DNA of 64,000 nucleotides from Bacteroides intestinalis DSM 17393 (lineage in GTDB: Bacteria > Bacteroidota > Bacteroidia > Bacteroidales > Bacteroidaceae). The DNA is taken from the NCBI RefSeq assembly GCF_000172175.1, contig NZ_ABJL02000008.1:310001-374000 (forward strand). The letters run 5' to 3'. The translations under genes and the position numbers were made by a program. Below are positions 51,020-59,472 of this stretch, piece after piece; positions within the stretch are counted from its first letter, which is position 1, and every line of letters begins with the position of its first letter. The notes under the pieces are model-generated. The model did not search any database, was not told where the DNA came from, and saw only the letters and a program-made list of their open reading frames with translations.

Positions 51020-51277
51020 ACAATATCTATTTATGAGGAGGGTTATCCTACACTGGACGCTACACTGGCACAGTTGAAAGAGACACGCCCGAAACAAGTA
51101 ACACTGATACCGTTGTTGCTGGTATGCGGTAATCATACGAAAGAAGACATCGTCGGAGTATGGAAGCCGGAAATGGAAAAGGCAGGTTATCAGGCCAATG
51201 TCCGCATGCAGGGACTGGGCGAACAACCCGCTATCCGGAAGTTATATATGGAACACATTGAGGCGTTGCTGAAATAG
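51020..51277 (+). pseudogene. cbiK: C-terminal remnant of the cobaltochelatase CbiK
   Basis: The frame beginning right after the btuB stop reads TISIYEEGYPTLDATLAQLK, then VTLIPLLLVCGNHTKEDIVG, WKPEMEKAGY and QGLGEQPAIRKLYMEHIEALLK, ending at TAG 51275-51277. This is the C-terminal quarter of the anaerobic sirohydrochlorin cobaltochelatase CbiK, including the metal-site His (GNH). About 200 N-terminal residues, with the other metal-binding His, are absent and there is no start codon. It cannot be functional. The deletion seems to have joined the btuB end to the cbiK tail, possibly removing genes between. Confidence 0.85.
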
Positions 51278-51356
51278 CTACACCCTTTCCTTCTCAGGGC
51301 TACACCCTTTGCCTCGGATGGCTACACCATTCCGGGTAAAGGGTGTAGCCCTTTTT
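51277..51356 (+). repeat. three 22-bp-spaced repeats with an inverted copy, terminator-like
   Basis: GCTACACCCTTT occurs at 51277-51288 and 51299-51310, a variant GCTACACCATT at 51321, and the inverse AAAGGGTGTAGC at 51338-51349 followed by CCTTTTT. Any direct copy can pair with the inverted one, and the final stem plus T-run resembles a terminator. It ends the btuB/cbiK-remnant transcript before the corrin-enzyme operon. Confidence 0.75.
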
Positions 51357-51392
51357 ACAGCCTTTTATGCCCGAAGTTTAAAGAATAGAGCG

Positions 51393-51400
51393 TATCTTTG
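51393..51400 (+). promoter_or_regulatory. -7 box of the corrin-ring enzyme operon
   Basis: TATCTTTG matches the consensus. No clear -33 element. RNA would start near 51407, 15 nt before the cobJ-cbiC start codon at 51422, so there is no room for a riboswitch: the operon seems separate from the B12-regulated btuB unit. Confidence 0.65.
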
Positions 51401-51421
51401 CGCCGTAGAAATAAAAGCGAT

Positions 51422-52840
51422 ATGAAACAGCCAAAGATAATAGTTGCCGGCATCGGTCCGGGCAGCGAACAAGACATCACGCCCGCAGTTCTGAATGCGG
51501 TTCGCGAAGCGGATGTAGTAGTGGGATATAAATATTATTTCCGTTTTATCCAGCCTTATCTCCACCCTGAAACAGAATGTATAGATACGGGCATGAAGCG
51601 GGAACGCACTCGTGCGGAACAGGCATTTGAATTGGCGGAACAGGGAAAAACGGTTTGTGTCATCAGTTCCGGTGACGCGGGGATTTATGGAATGACTCCG
51701 CTGATTTACGAGATGAAGCGGGAACGGAACAGCAACGTCGAAGTGATTGCCTTTCCGGGTATCAGTGCTTTTCAGAAAGCGGCTTCACTGCTGGGTGCTC
51801 CTGTGGGACATGATTTCTGTGTGATTTCTCTTTCCGATCTGATGACACCGTGGGAACGGATTGAGCGTCGCATCCGTGCGGCAGCCATGGCTGATTTCGT
51901 AACGGCTGTATACAATCCGAAAAGCGAAGGGCGGTATTGGCAACTCTATCGACTGAAAGAGCTGTTTCTCGCAGAAGGACGCGCTCCGGAGACTCCGGTA
52001 GGTTATGTACGCCAAGCCGGACGGGAGGAACAGGAAGTGCATCTGACGACACTCGCTGATTTCAATCCCGAAGAAGTGGATATGTTTACGGTCATCCTGA
52101 TCGGTAACTCGCAGTCTTATGCGTGGAACGACAAGTTCATTACTCCCCGGGGATACTATAACCGTCCGGATAAGGATGAACAACCGACTAAGGGGATAGG
52201 TCAAAACATCATGATACAAAGCTTCCGGACCATTGAGTCGGAACTAAAGAATAAGAATATTCCTCTGGATCATAAATGGGCTTTGCTGCACGCCATCCAC
52301 ACCACGGCTGATTTTGAAATGGAAAAGCTGCTATATACGGACAAAGGTGCTGTGGAAAAGCTTTATCAGAGAATAGCGGACGGCCGGTTGAAAACGATTG
52401 TTACGGATGTGACGATGGCTGCCAGTGGTATCCGTAAAGGAGCTTTACAACGGCTGGGGGTAGAAGTGAAATGTTATCTTTCCGATGAACGGGTAGCAGC
52501 AATGGCAGCGGAAAAAGGGATCACCCGTACACAAGCCGGTATACGTCTGGCGGTGGAGGAACATCCGGATGCCTTGTTCGTATTCGGTAATGCGCCAACG
52601 GCTTTGATGGAACTTTGTGATCTGGTACGTAAAGGAAAGGCTGTACCAAGCGGTATTATTGCCGCGCCTGTGGGTTTTGTACATGTACAGGAATCCAAAC
52701 ACATGGTGAAGCCGTTCATGGAAATACCCAAATTGATAGTGGAGGGACGAAAAGGAGGAAGTAATTTGGCTGCAACGCTGGTGAATGCAATCTTGTGCTA
52801 CAATGATGCGGAACAGTTAAGGCCGGGACGGGATGTGTAA
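51422..52840 (+). CDS. cobJ-cbiC: fusion: precorrin-3B C17-methyltransferase (CobJ/CbiH) + precorrin-8X methylmutase (CobH/CbiC)
   Basis: 472 residues from ATG 51422 (MKQPKIIVAGIGPGSEQDITPAVLNAVREADVVVGYKYY). Residues 1-245 are a tetrapyrrole methylase of the CobJ/CbiH type, with SSGDAGIYGM and AFPGISAFQKAASLLGAPVGHDFC. From about residue 262, QNIMIQSFRTIESEL...WALLHAIHTTADFEME starts CbiC/CobH, whose catalytic His lies in LLHAIHTTADF; DVTMAASGI and NAPTALMEL follow. The first domain contracts the ring with C17 methylation; the second moves a methyl group to C12 to give cobyrinate. These steps are far apart in the pathway, so the fusion does not simply channel one product. First gene of a four-gene operon. 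Confidence 0.94.
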   Translation: MKQPKIIVAGIGPGSEQDITPAVLNAVREADVVVGYKYYFRFIQPYLHPETECIDTGMKRERTRAEQAFELAEQGKTVCVISSGDAGIYGMTPLIYEMKRERNSNVEVIAFPGISAFQKAASLLGAPVGHDFCVISLSDLMTPWERIERRIRAAAMADFVTAVYNPKSEGRYWQLYRLKELFLAEGRAPETPVGYVRQAGREEQEVHLTTLADFNPEEVDMFTVILIGNSQSYAWNDKFITPRGYYNRPDKDEQPTKGIGQNIMIQSFRTIESELKNKNIPLDHKWALLHAIHTTADFEMEKLLYTDKGAVEKLYQRIADGRLKTIVTDVTMAASGIRKGALQRLGVEVKCYLSDERVAAMAAEKGITRTQAGIRLAVEEHPDALFVFGNAPTALMELCDLVRKGKAVPSGIIAAPVGFVHVQESKHMVKPFMEIPKLIVEGRKGGSNLAATLVNAILCYNDAEQLRPGRDV

Positions 52841-52851
52841 ATAAATACGCT

Positions 52852-54120
52852 ATGATACGAAACTTTATCATCATAGGTATGGACGACAACCGGGAACCTT
52901 TCTTCCCGCCCGAAGTGCTGCGACATATCCGGGAAGGAAAAGTTTTCTCCGGTGGCTTGCGGCATCGGGAAATTGTAGAGAAGTTACTTCCGGAAGGTGC
53001 GGAGTGGATTTCCATAACAGTTCCACTGGATAACGTCTTTGCCCAATACGAAAACATTTTTGCAGACTTTGAGAAGAAGGCTTCCGATGCATCGATTGTC
53101 GTATTTGCATCCGGAGATCCCCTGTTTTTCGGCTTCGCCAATACGGTAAAACGAAAACTGCCCGATGCAAAGATACGCCTCTACCCGGCTTTCAATTCCC
53201 TGCAAACATTAGCACACAGGCTGGTGATGCCCTACGACGATATGCGTACCGTCTCTCTGACAGGACGTCCGTGGCAGGAACTGGACAAAGCACTCATAGA
53301 ACGTGCCCACAAAATAGGCGTACTGACAGATCGGGAGCATACCCCTGCTACTATCGCCGCGCGGATGTTGGAATACGGATACACCGATTACACGATGTAC
53401 ATCGGTGAGCACCTCGGTAATCCCGAACGCGAACGCATCCGGCAACTGAGCCTTGAAGAAGCCTCAGAAGAGGTCTTCGAGCACCCCAACAACCTGCTGC
53501 TCTATGCAGACACCTCATACAAATCTATGCAGACACCCTGTACTGATCTATCAGAGTTCAGGAATCACCTCACCCGCCCCTTCGGTCTTCCCGACGAACA
53601 ATTTGCCCATTTGGACGGACGTGCCCGCATGATTACCAAAGCTCCGATCCGCCTCCTTACCTTGCAGGTATTGGAACTGAATCGCCGCCGTGTTTTTTGG
53701 GACATAGGTTTCTGCACAGGCTCTGTCTCCATCGAAGCCCGCCTGCAATTCCCGCATCTTACGATTGTTTCGTTCGAGATACGTCCCGAAGGAGAAGAAC
53801 TGATGCGCATCAACTCCCGACGTTTCGGTGCGCCGGGAATCACAGCCTTAATCGGAGATTTCCTGCAAACTGACCTGGAAGCTCTCCCCCGCCCCGACGC
53901 TGTCTTTATCGGCGGACACGGTGGAAAATTAGAAAATATACTGGTACGCCTGAAAGAAGTATTGCAGCCCAACGGTTGCATCGTCTTCAACTCCGTGTCC
54001 GAAAGTAGTAAGGAGCTATTTCGTCAAGGAGTTCATGCTGCAGGAATGACCTTACATTCCTCTCTGCGTATCATCATCAACAATTTTAACCCTATAGAAA
54101 TAATGAAAGCAACGATATGA
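52852..54120 (+). CDS. cobL: precorrin-6Y C5,15-methyltransferase, decarboxylating (CbiE-CbiT)
   Basis: A 422-residue fusion as in CobL. The N-terminal CbiE methylase domain begins RNFIIIGMDDNREPFFPPEVLRHI and has DASIVVFASGDPLFFGFANTV and YPAFNSLQTLAHRL. The C-terminal CbiT domain starts near residue 235, with RVFWDIGFCTGSVSIEARLQFP as the SAM-binding loop and PDAVFIGGHGGKLENILV. Together they methylate C5 and C15 and decarboxylate the acetate side chain at C12. Residue 'GIGxDG' in the usual N-terminus is replaced by GMDDN. The stop overlaps the next start (ATGA at 54117-54120). Confidence 0.93.
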   Translation: MIRNFIIIGMDDNREPFFPPEVLRHIREGKVFSGGLRHREIVEKLLPEGAEWISITVPLDNVFAQYENIFADFEKKASDASIVVFASGDPLFFGFANTVKRKLPDAKIRLYPAFNSLQTLAHRLVMPYDDMRTVSLTGRPWQELDKALIERAHKIGVLTDREHTPATIAARMLEYGYTDYTMYIGEHLGNPERERIRQLSLEEASEEVFEHPNNLLLYADTSYKSMQTPCTDLSEFRNHLTRPFGLPDEQFAHLDGRARMITKAPIRLLTLQVLELNRRRVFWDIGFCTGSVSIEARLQFPHLTIVSFEIRPEGEELMRINSRRFGAPGITALIGDFLQTDLEALPRPDAVFIGGHGGKLENILVRLKEVLQPNGCIVFNSVSESSKELFRQGVHAAGMTLHSSLRIIINNFNPIEIMKATI

Positions 54121-56183
54121 AAACAGCTATCCTTTTAGTAACAGGCAACAGCCTCAGCCTGGCCGAGACACTGCACCAAGAAATGAACGACTCCGAAATA
54201 TTCACACTCGAACATTTTCCCGGTTGCACTTATATCTCATCCCTTTCCGATTTCATAGAAGAGAATTTCGACGAATATGATGCATTCATCTTCATTTGTG
54301 CCATGGGCATTTGTGTCCGCACCATTGCCCCCCATGTAAAAGATAAGCACACCGACCCAGCCGTGATCTGCGTGGACAGTATGGGGCGCAATGCCATATC
54401 CGTATTGTCCGGTCACATCGGGCAAGCCAATAAAATCACCCAAGATGTCGCCCACATTTTAGGGGCGAATCCCGTCATCAGTACCTTGAGCGACAATAGC
54501 GGATTATGGGCTCTTGACACCCTCGGACAAGAGTTCGGTTGGGAGGTTTTGGTAGGTATGTCGCACGCATACTATAAAAATATAGAACTCCTCGACGACG
54601 AAGAAGAAAGCGATGAGGGGGAAGAGTACAATGAAGAAGAAGAGTACGGCGAAGATGAGAATGAAGAGTACGACGAGGATGAGGATGAAGAGTACGACGA
54701 GGATGAGGATGAAGAGTACGATGAGGATGAGGATGAAGAGTACGATGAAGATGAGGATGAAATTGAGGATGATAACAGTATCATACTTCAAATGAGGGAC
54801 GGTACCAATTACAACGAGAGAACCAAGGAATTCAACGTCATCATTAACCTCTTCGTCAACAAATACCGTACCGCCCTGTTACTTGAAATCCGCGATGAAG
54901 GTACTGACTACCTGGAACGTACCCGACCCCAACACGTCGACGTCTATTACCATCGCAGCGACATGGATCTCAGCCAGTACAAACTGCTGATTATCGTCAG
55001 TCCCTTTATGTTCTTCGACCCCGCAATAGCCCACATACAGTATATTCCTAAAATATTGCATGTCGGCCTCGGACTCGCACTCGATCCCCCCGAATTCGAA
55101 GAACTATTCGTCAATCTCGTTGTAGGCGCACCCGGTAAAAACATCTGCGGGCAAGCCATCAAAGAAGTAGCCACCATCGATGTGAAACGCAACGTAGAAG
55201 TGATAAAAAAATTACAGAAACTGGTCGACGTCCGCTTCTATACGGCCGAAGAACTGAGCCAGGTAGAAGTTCCCAATCCCAGCACCACCGTACAAAAGTA
55301 CATGGGCACGCCCAGTGTATGCGAAGCAGCGGCCATACTCTCATCGCATCACGGTGTGCTATATGCCGAGAAATTCAAAGGCCTCAGCAATAAATCCACC
55401 TTCGCCATCGCCATCGAGAACGGATACCTGCGTCAAGGGCACATCGAAATCGTCGGTGCCGGTCCGGGTAATCCCGACCTTATCTCCGTATGTGGAAGGC
55501 AAATGCTGGAGAAGGCAGATCTTATCCTCTACGCCGGCAGTCTCGTCCCCCGCGAACTGACATTCTGTGCCAAACCGGGTGCTACCGTCCGCAACTCAGC
55601 CTCTATGGACTTGGAAGAACAATTTGCACTGATGAAGAAATTCTATGATGAAGACAAATTCATCGTCCGCCTGCATACGGGCGATCCCTGCATCTACGGT
55701 GCCATTCAGGAACAGATGAACTATTTCGACCAGCATCACATGAGTTATCACATCACACCGGGCATTTCTTCCTTCCAGGCTGCTGCCGCTGCGCTGAAGT
55801 CTCAGTTTACCATTCCTGAGAAAGTGCAGAGTATCATCCTTACCCGCGGCGAAGGACGCACCCCCATGCCGGAACGCGAACAACTCCACCTGCTGGCACG
55901 CTCGCAAAGCACCATGTGTATCTTCCTCAGCGCCGGCATTGCCGAACAGGTGCAGGAAGAGCTCTTACAGGAATATCCCGAAACCACCCCTGTTGCCGTT
56001 TGCTACCACCTTACCTGGAAAGACGAGCGCATCTATCGTGGAGAGTTGAAGAACCTTGCAAAGATTGTGAAAGAGAACAACCTAACGCTCACCACCATGA
56101 TTGTCGTAGGTGAAGCCATCGACAACCGCGAAGGCCTTTCCCGGCTCTACGCCCATGAGTTCAAACATCTCTTCCGTAAATAA
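54117..56183 (+). CDS. cbiG-cobM: fusion: cobalt-precorrin-5A hydrolase (CbiG) with acidic repeat insert + precorrin-4 C11-methyltransferase (CobM/CbiF)
   Basis: A 688-residue fusion. CbiG N-terminal domain: YDAFIFICAMGICVRTIAPHV, VDSMGRNAISVLSGHIGQAN. Residues about 159-219 are an extreme acidic insert containing four copies of EEYDEDED. The CbiG mid and C-terminal parts follow (HVGLGLALDPPEF, VVQKYMGTPSVCEAAAIL-like region). From about residue 442 the methylase CobM/CbiF starts: HIEIVGAGPGNPDLISVCGRQMLEKADLILYAGSLVP, HTGDPCIYGAIQEQM, TPGISSFQAAAAAL. CbiF methylates C11 and CbiG then opens and deacylates the ring, consecutive steps of the anaerobic pathway. The acidic repeat is not part of either family's core. 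Confidence 0.92.
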   Translation: MKTAILLVTGNSLSLAETLHQEMNDSEIFTLEHFPGCTYISSLSDFIEENFDEYDAFIFICAMGICVRTIAPHVKDKHTDPAVICVDSMGRNAISVLSGHIGQANKITQDVAHILGANPVISTLSDNSGLWALDTLGQEFGWEVLVGMSHAYYKNIELLDDEEESDEGEEYNEEEEYGEDENEEYDEDEDEEYDEDEDEEYDEDEDEEYDEDEDEIEDDNSIILQMRDGTNYNERTKEFNVIINLFVNKYRTALLLEIRDEGTDYLERTRPQHVDVYYHRSDMDLSQYKLLIIVSPFMFFDPAIAHIQYIPKILHVGLGLALDPPEFEELFVNLVVGAPGKNICGQAIKEVATIDVKRNVEVIKKLQKLVDVRFYTAEELSQVEVPNPSTTVQKYMGTPSVCEAAAILSSHHGVLYAEKFKGLSNKSTFAIAIENGYLRQGHIEIVGAGPGNPDLISVCGRQMLEKADLILYAGSLVPRELTFCAKPGATVRNSASMDLEEQFALMKKFYDEDKFIVRLHTGDPCIYGAIQEQMNYFDQHHMSYHITPGISSFQAAAAALKSQFTIPEKVQSIILTRGEGRTPMPEREQLHLLARSQSTMCIFLSAGIAEQVQEELLQEYPETTPVAVCYHLTWKDERIYRGELKNLAKIVKENNLTLTTMIVVGEAIDNREGLSRLYAHEFKHLFRK
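54663..54758 (+). repeat. 24-bp tandem repeat, four copies, inside cbiG-cobM
   Basis: Four in-frame copies encode EEYDEDED. The first two are identical; later copies differ by silent changes (GAC/GAT, GAG/GAA). Flanking codons are also acidic. Copy number may vary by slippage in steps that keep the frame. Confidence 0.9.
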
Positions 56184-56198
56184 GAAGGGAGTGATAAG

Positions 56199-56268
56199 GT
56201 GATAGGGTGATAAAGTATCTGTATTATATATCACGGAGTGTTATCACTTTATCACCCTATCACTTTTT
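56199..56268 (+). terminator. intercistronic terminator with the GTGATAGGG repeat
   Basis: GTGATAGGGTGATAAAGT (56199-56216) and its exact complement ACTTTATCACCCTATCAC (56246-56263) form an 18-bp stem with a 29-nt loop, followed by TTTTT. It lies between cbiG-cobM and cobK-cbiD and may lower expression of the latter. The arm is the micro-repeat also found in the VirE-like gene and between cobU and cobT. Confidence 0.75.
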
Positions 56269-56290
56269 GTTCAACTAAAACCTAAAAGTA

Positions 56291-58186
56291 ATGATATTAA
56301 TATTAGGTGGAACCACCGAAGGACGCATCGCTGCCCGTACCCTTGAAGAAGCCGGAAAACCATTCTACTACTCTACCAAAGGAGACGAGCAGGAAGTAAC
56401 TATGCACCACGGTATCCGCCTGCATGGTGCCATGGATAAACTGGACTTGGAGCGCTGTTGCCGGGAACATAACATTCAATTACTGGTAGACGCTGCCCAC
56501 CCCTTTGCCATACAACTACACCAGACCGTAGAGAAAGTAGCCCATACCCTGAACCTGCTTGTCATCCGATTCGAACGTATTTATCCGCCACGCGATGAAG
56601 AGCACATCACCTGGTGCGATGATTTTGAAGATGCCATCCGGCAAATCAGGAAAGAAGATATCTTCACCCTCCTGGCACTGACAGGGGTACAAAGCATTGC
56701 CAAGCTAAAGCCCCTCTGGCAGGAAAGTGCCTGTTGCTACTTTCGTATCCTTAACCGTGAGAGCTCCCGCCGCCTGGCCGAACGTGAAGGTTTTCCCAAA
56801 AAATATCTGCATTACTACCATGCAGGCGAAGACGAACGCATCCTGTTACAGCGACTTCACCCCGAAGCCATATTGATAAAGGAAAGCGGACTTTCCGGAG
56901 GATTCAATGAAAAAGTGGAAGCTGCCCTTCAGGAAGGTATCCGCATTTTTGCAATCCGTCGTCCGCCAATGCCCGGAAGTTTTATGATAGTGAACGGTGA
57001 ACATGGCCTACGCCGGATGATTGAAAAGCATCTGCCCGATTTTTACCCTTTGCGTAGTGGTCTGACTACGGGTATCTGTGCAGCCGCGGCCGCTGTAGCT
57101 GCAACCTGGGATATTTTCAATGTTCAACGCCAGCCCCGACCCGAAGAATTCCCTGTTATTCTCCCTAACGGAGAAACCATTTATGTTCCCGTCGAAGAGC
57201 AAGAACTCTACCCGCATCCCAGCTGTGTAAACGATGACTGGAGGCTGGAGGCAGATGCCACTGTCATCAAAGATGCAGGTGATGACCCCGATGTAACCAA
57301 TGGCATGCAAATCAAGGCCAATGTTGCCGTGCCTTTCCGTTTTGACGATCCAACACCCGCAGAACTTGGTGCTGATGATTATACCGTTATTGTCTGTGGA
57401 GGCGAAGGTGTAGGCATTGTTACCCTATCGGGTTTAGGACTGGAAGTGGGAGGACCTGCCATCAACGTTACTCCCCGCAAAATGATTGAAAACAATGTAA
57501 AGGCATGCCTTCAACGACTTGGCATTTCCAAACAACCCAATCCTTTTGCCGTCACTATTTCCGTGCCGGGTGGCGAAGAGATAGCCCGGCGGACTTTTAA
57601 TCCCCGTCTGGGTATAGAGGGTGGTATTTCTATCATCGGAACTTCGGGTATCGTGAAACCTTTTTCTTCCGAAGCATTTATAGATTCCATCCGCAAATCT
57701 ATGGAAGTAGGTCGAGCAACAGGAAGCCCGCGCATCGTCCTTAATTCCGGTGCAAAGAGTGAAAAGTATGTCCGAGGGTATTATCCCGAACTGCCTGTAC
57801 AGGCATTTATTCATTACGGAAACTTCATTGGAGATACGATAAAGATTGCCGCAGATTTGGAAATCAAAGCGGTGACTTTGGGTATCATGATAGGAAAAGC
57901 CGTGAAGTTGGCAGAAGGCAATCTGGATACGCACAGCAAACAGGTGACGATGAATAAGGATTTCCTACGTGAAGTAGCACTTTCTACCGGATGCGGCGGG
58001 GAAACACTTGCTGTTATCGAAAAGATAACATTAGCCCGTGAGTTATGGACATTGCTCTCTGCTGAAGATTTGCAAGCTTTTTGTTCCCGTTTACTCGAAC
58101 TGTGTCATCAATATTGTGACCCGTTGCTACCTGAAGGAGAGCTAACGATTCTGCTCATCAGCGAAGAAGGGAAAATAATTACATAG
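56291..58186 (+). CDS. cobK-cbiD: fusion: precorrin-6A reductase (CobK/CbiJ) + cobalt-precorrin-5B C1-methyltransferase (CbiD)
   Basis: A 631-residue fusion. Residues 1-245 are CobK/CbiJ: MILILGGTTEGRIAARTLEEAGKPFYYSTKGDE, DAAHPFAIQLHQ, FTLLALTGVQSIAKLKPL and LIKESGLSGGFNEKVEAA. From about residue 252, LRSGLTTGICAAAAAVAA opens CbiD, followed by VCGGEGVGIVTLSGLGLEVGGPAINVTP, GIEGGISIIGTSGIVKPFS and LSTGCGGETLAVIEKI. CbiD methylates C1 after CbiG acts, then CbiJ reduces the ring, so the fusion joins successive steps. Presence of CbiD and CbiG marks the oxygen-independent pathway, as expected for an anaerobe. Last gene of the operon. Confidence 0.94.
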   Translation: MILILGGTTEGRIAARTLEEAGKPFYYSTKGDEQEVTMHHGIRLHGAMDKLDLERCCREHNIQLLVDAAHPFAIQLHQTVEKVAHTLNLLVIRFERIYPPRDEEHITWCDDFEDAIRQIRKEDIFTLLALTGVQSIAKLKPLWQESACCYFRILNRESSRRLAEREGFPKKYLHYYHAGEDERILLQRLHPEAILIKESGLSGGFNEKVEAALQEGIRIFAIRRPPMPGSFMIVNGEHGLRRMIEKHLPDFYPLRSGLTTGICAAAAAVAATWDIFNVQRQPRPEEFPVILPNGETIYVPVEEQELYPHPSCVNDDWRLEADATVIKDAGDDPDVTNGMQIKANVAVPFRFDDPTPAELGADDYTVIVCGGEGVGIVTLSGLGLEVGGPAINVTPRKMIENNVKACLQRLGISKQPNPFAVTISVPGGEEIARRTFNPRLGIEGGISIIGTSGIVKPFSSEAFIDSIRKSMEVGRATGSPRIVLNSGAKSEKYVRGYYPELPVQAFIHYGNFIGDTIKIAADLEIKAVTLGIMIGKAVKLAEGNLDTHSKQVTMNKDFLREVALSTGCGGETLAVIEKITLARELWTLLSAEDLQAFCSRLLELCHQYCDPLLPEGELTILLISEEGKIIT

Positions 58187-58291
58187 AATAAAAAAACAAG
58201 TTTTACATGTAGTCTATCAGACTGAAAGTCCTACGCTATATAATAAAAGCCCTTCAGGTTATATGCGAAACTTAAATTAAAAACCTCAAAT

Positions 58292-59095
58292 ATGAAACAC
58301 CCTCAAATAATCCTCGTCACCGGTGCTTCTTCCGGTTTTGGAAGAGTCATTGCTACGCAGTTGGCTGCACAAGGGCATATCGTTTATGGCTCCAGTCGGA
58401 AAGCAGTATCCGATAATCCCGGCTTCACAATGTTGCAATTGGATATTACTGATCCTGCATCAGTATCCAATGCCATATCGACAATTCTGAAAGAGCAAGG
58501 TAGCATTGATGTACTTGTCAACAATGCCGGGATGGGTATCAGCGGAGCTATCGAACTCACTACCGAGGAAGAGATACAGCGCCAGATGAATACGAATTTT
58601 ACGGGTGCCGTCCGTATGTGTGCAGCAGTACTGCCTTTCATGCGCGAAGCCGGACACGGACGAATCATAAATATCAGTTCCATTGCAGGCGTCCTTGCCG
58701 TTCCCTTTCAGGCTTTCTACAGTGCATCAAAGTTTGCGATTGAAGGATATAGTGAAGCACTTTACCAGGAAGTAAAACCACTGGGTATACAAGTTTGCGT
58801 AGTCGAACCGGGAGATTTCCAAACTGGTTTCACAGCGCAGCGGCAAGTGAGCCAGACCACTCTCTCCCATCCACAATACGAAGAGAGTTTTGCAAAAGCC
58901 ATGCAAAATGTAGAGTTGTCTGAAAACAATGGTTGCCGACCGGAAAAGTTAGGCAAAGCAATCTGCAAACTGGTAAATAGCCGCCGCCCTACTTTCCGCA
59001 CAAAGGTCGGTCCGTGGGAGCAAGTATTCTTTGCCCGCATCAAACCTATGCTGCCGTTTAGTCTGGTAGATTGGCTGATCAGGAAATTCTATTAA
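58292..59095 (+). CDS. short-chain dehydrogenase/reductase
   Basis: A 267-residue classical SDR. The NAD(P)-binding motif is ILVTGASSGFGRVIATQLA. NNAG is seen in VLVNNAGMGISGAIEL, the catalytic Ser in IINISSIAGV and the Tyr-x-x-x-Lys in FYSASKFAIEGYSEAL. The Arg in SSRK after the second strand suggests NADPH preference. The C-terminal tail (VFFARIKPMLPFSLVDWLIRKFY) is basic and hydrophobic, as in retinol-dehydrogenase-like members. Substrate unknown. It lies 105 bp after cobK-cbiD with no visible promoter, and there is no evidence that it takes part in cobalamin synthesis. Confidence 0.9.
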   Translation: MKHPQIILVTGASSGFGRVIATQLAAQGHIVYGSSRKAVSDNPGFTMLQLDITDPASVSNAISTILKEQGSIDVLVNNAGMGISGAIELTTEEEIQRQMNTNFTGAVRMCAAVLPFMREAGHGRIINISSIAGVLAVPFQAFYSASKFAIEGYSEALYQEVKPLGIQVCVVEPGDFQTGFTAQRQVSQTTLSHPQYEESFAKAMQNVELSENNGCRPEKLGKAICKLVNSRRPTFRTKVGPWEQVFFARIKPMLPFSLVDWLIRKFY

Positions 59096-59142
59096 TTAGC
59101 TGTGTAGCTCATCCCCTTTGGGCAAAACTTTATAGAATAACA

Positions 59143-59174
59143 TTTTGTGTGTTCTTTCCAAAACACTACCTTTG
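59143..59174 (+). promoter_or_regulatory. promoter of the toxin-antitoxin pair
   Basis: TTTTG (59143-59147), 19-bp spacer, TACCTTTG (59167-59174). The ribosome-binding region AAAGGAGG (59191-59198) just before ATG 59203 is a near-perfect Shine-Dalgarno, uncommon in Bacteroides. Confidence 0.85.
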
Positions 59175-59202
59175 TGGCATACCCATTCAAAAAGGAGGAT
59201 GT

Positions 59203-59472
59203 ATGACAACTTTTGAATTAAAACGTAGTATTTTACAATATATCAACGCATTGATGGATGATGAAGCGGCGATGCGCCGTATAAGTCGTTATATACGTCG
59301 TTTGCGTAATTCTACATCAACAAAAGATGTAGCACATGAAGACATGATTCCGTATACAATGGATGAATTACATGAGTGAATTGATAAAGCAGAAAAAGCG
59401 ATCATCGAAGGAAATGTAATTGATTCTAAAACAGAAGACGCCCAATTAGCAGATTTCATGCGCACACTATGA
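59203..59472 (+). pseudogene. antitoxin gene with an in-frame TGA
   Basis: From ATG 59203 the frame reads MTTFELKRSILQYINALMDD...EDMIPYTMDELHE, hits TGA at 59377-59379 (codon 59), then continues open as IDKAEKAIIEGNVIDSKTEDAQLADFMRTL to TGA 59470-59472. The 'YTMDEL..x.ID.AE..I..G' pattern of Bacteroides antitoxins runs straight across the stop, so the TGA is best explained as a point change (for example CGA to TGA). The truncated 58-residue product keeps the N-terminal part but loses the segment that normally wraps the toxin. The real end overlaps the toxin start as ATGA, the usual coupling. Promoter and Shine-Dalgarno are intact. Confidence 0.8.

Noticed and set aside
54504..54795. ORFs opposite the acidic repeat encoding Ser/Tyr- or Ile/Leu-rich proteins
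   Set aside because: They are by-products of the 24-bp coding repeat in cbiG-cobM; low complexity, no start signals.
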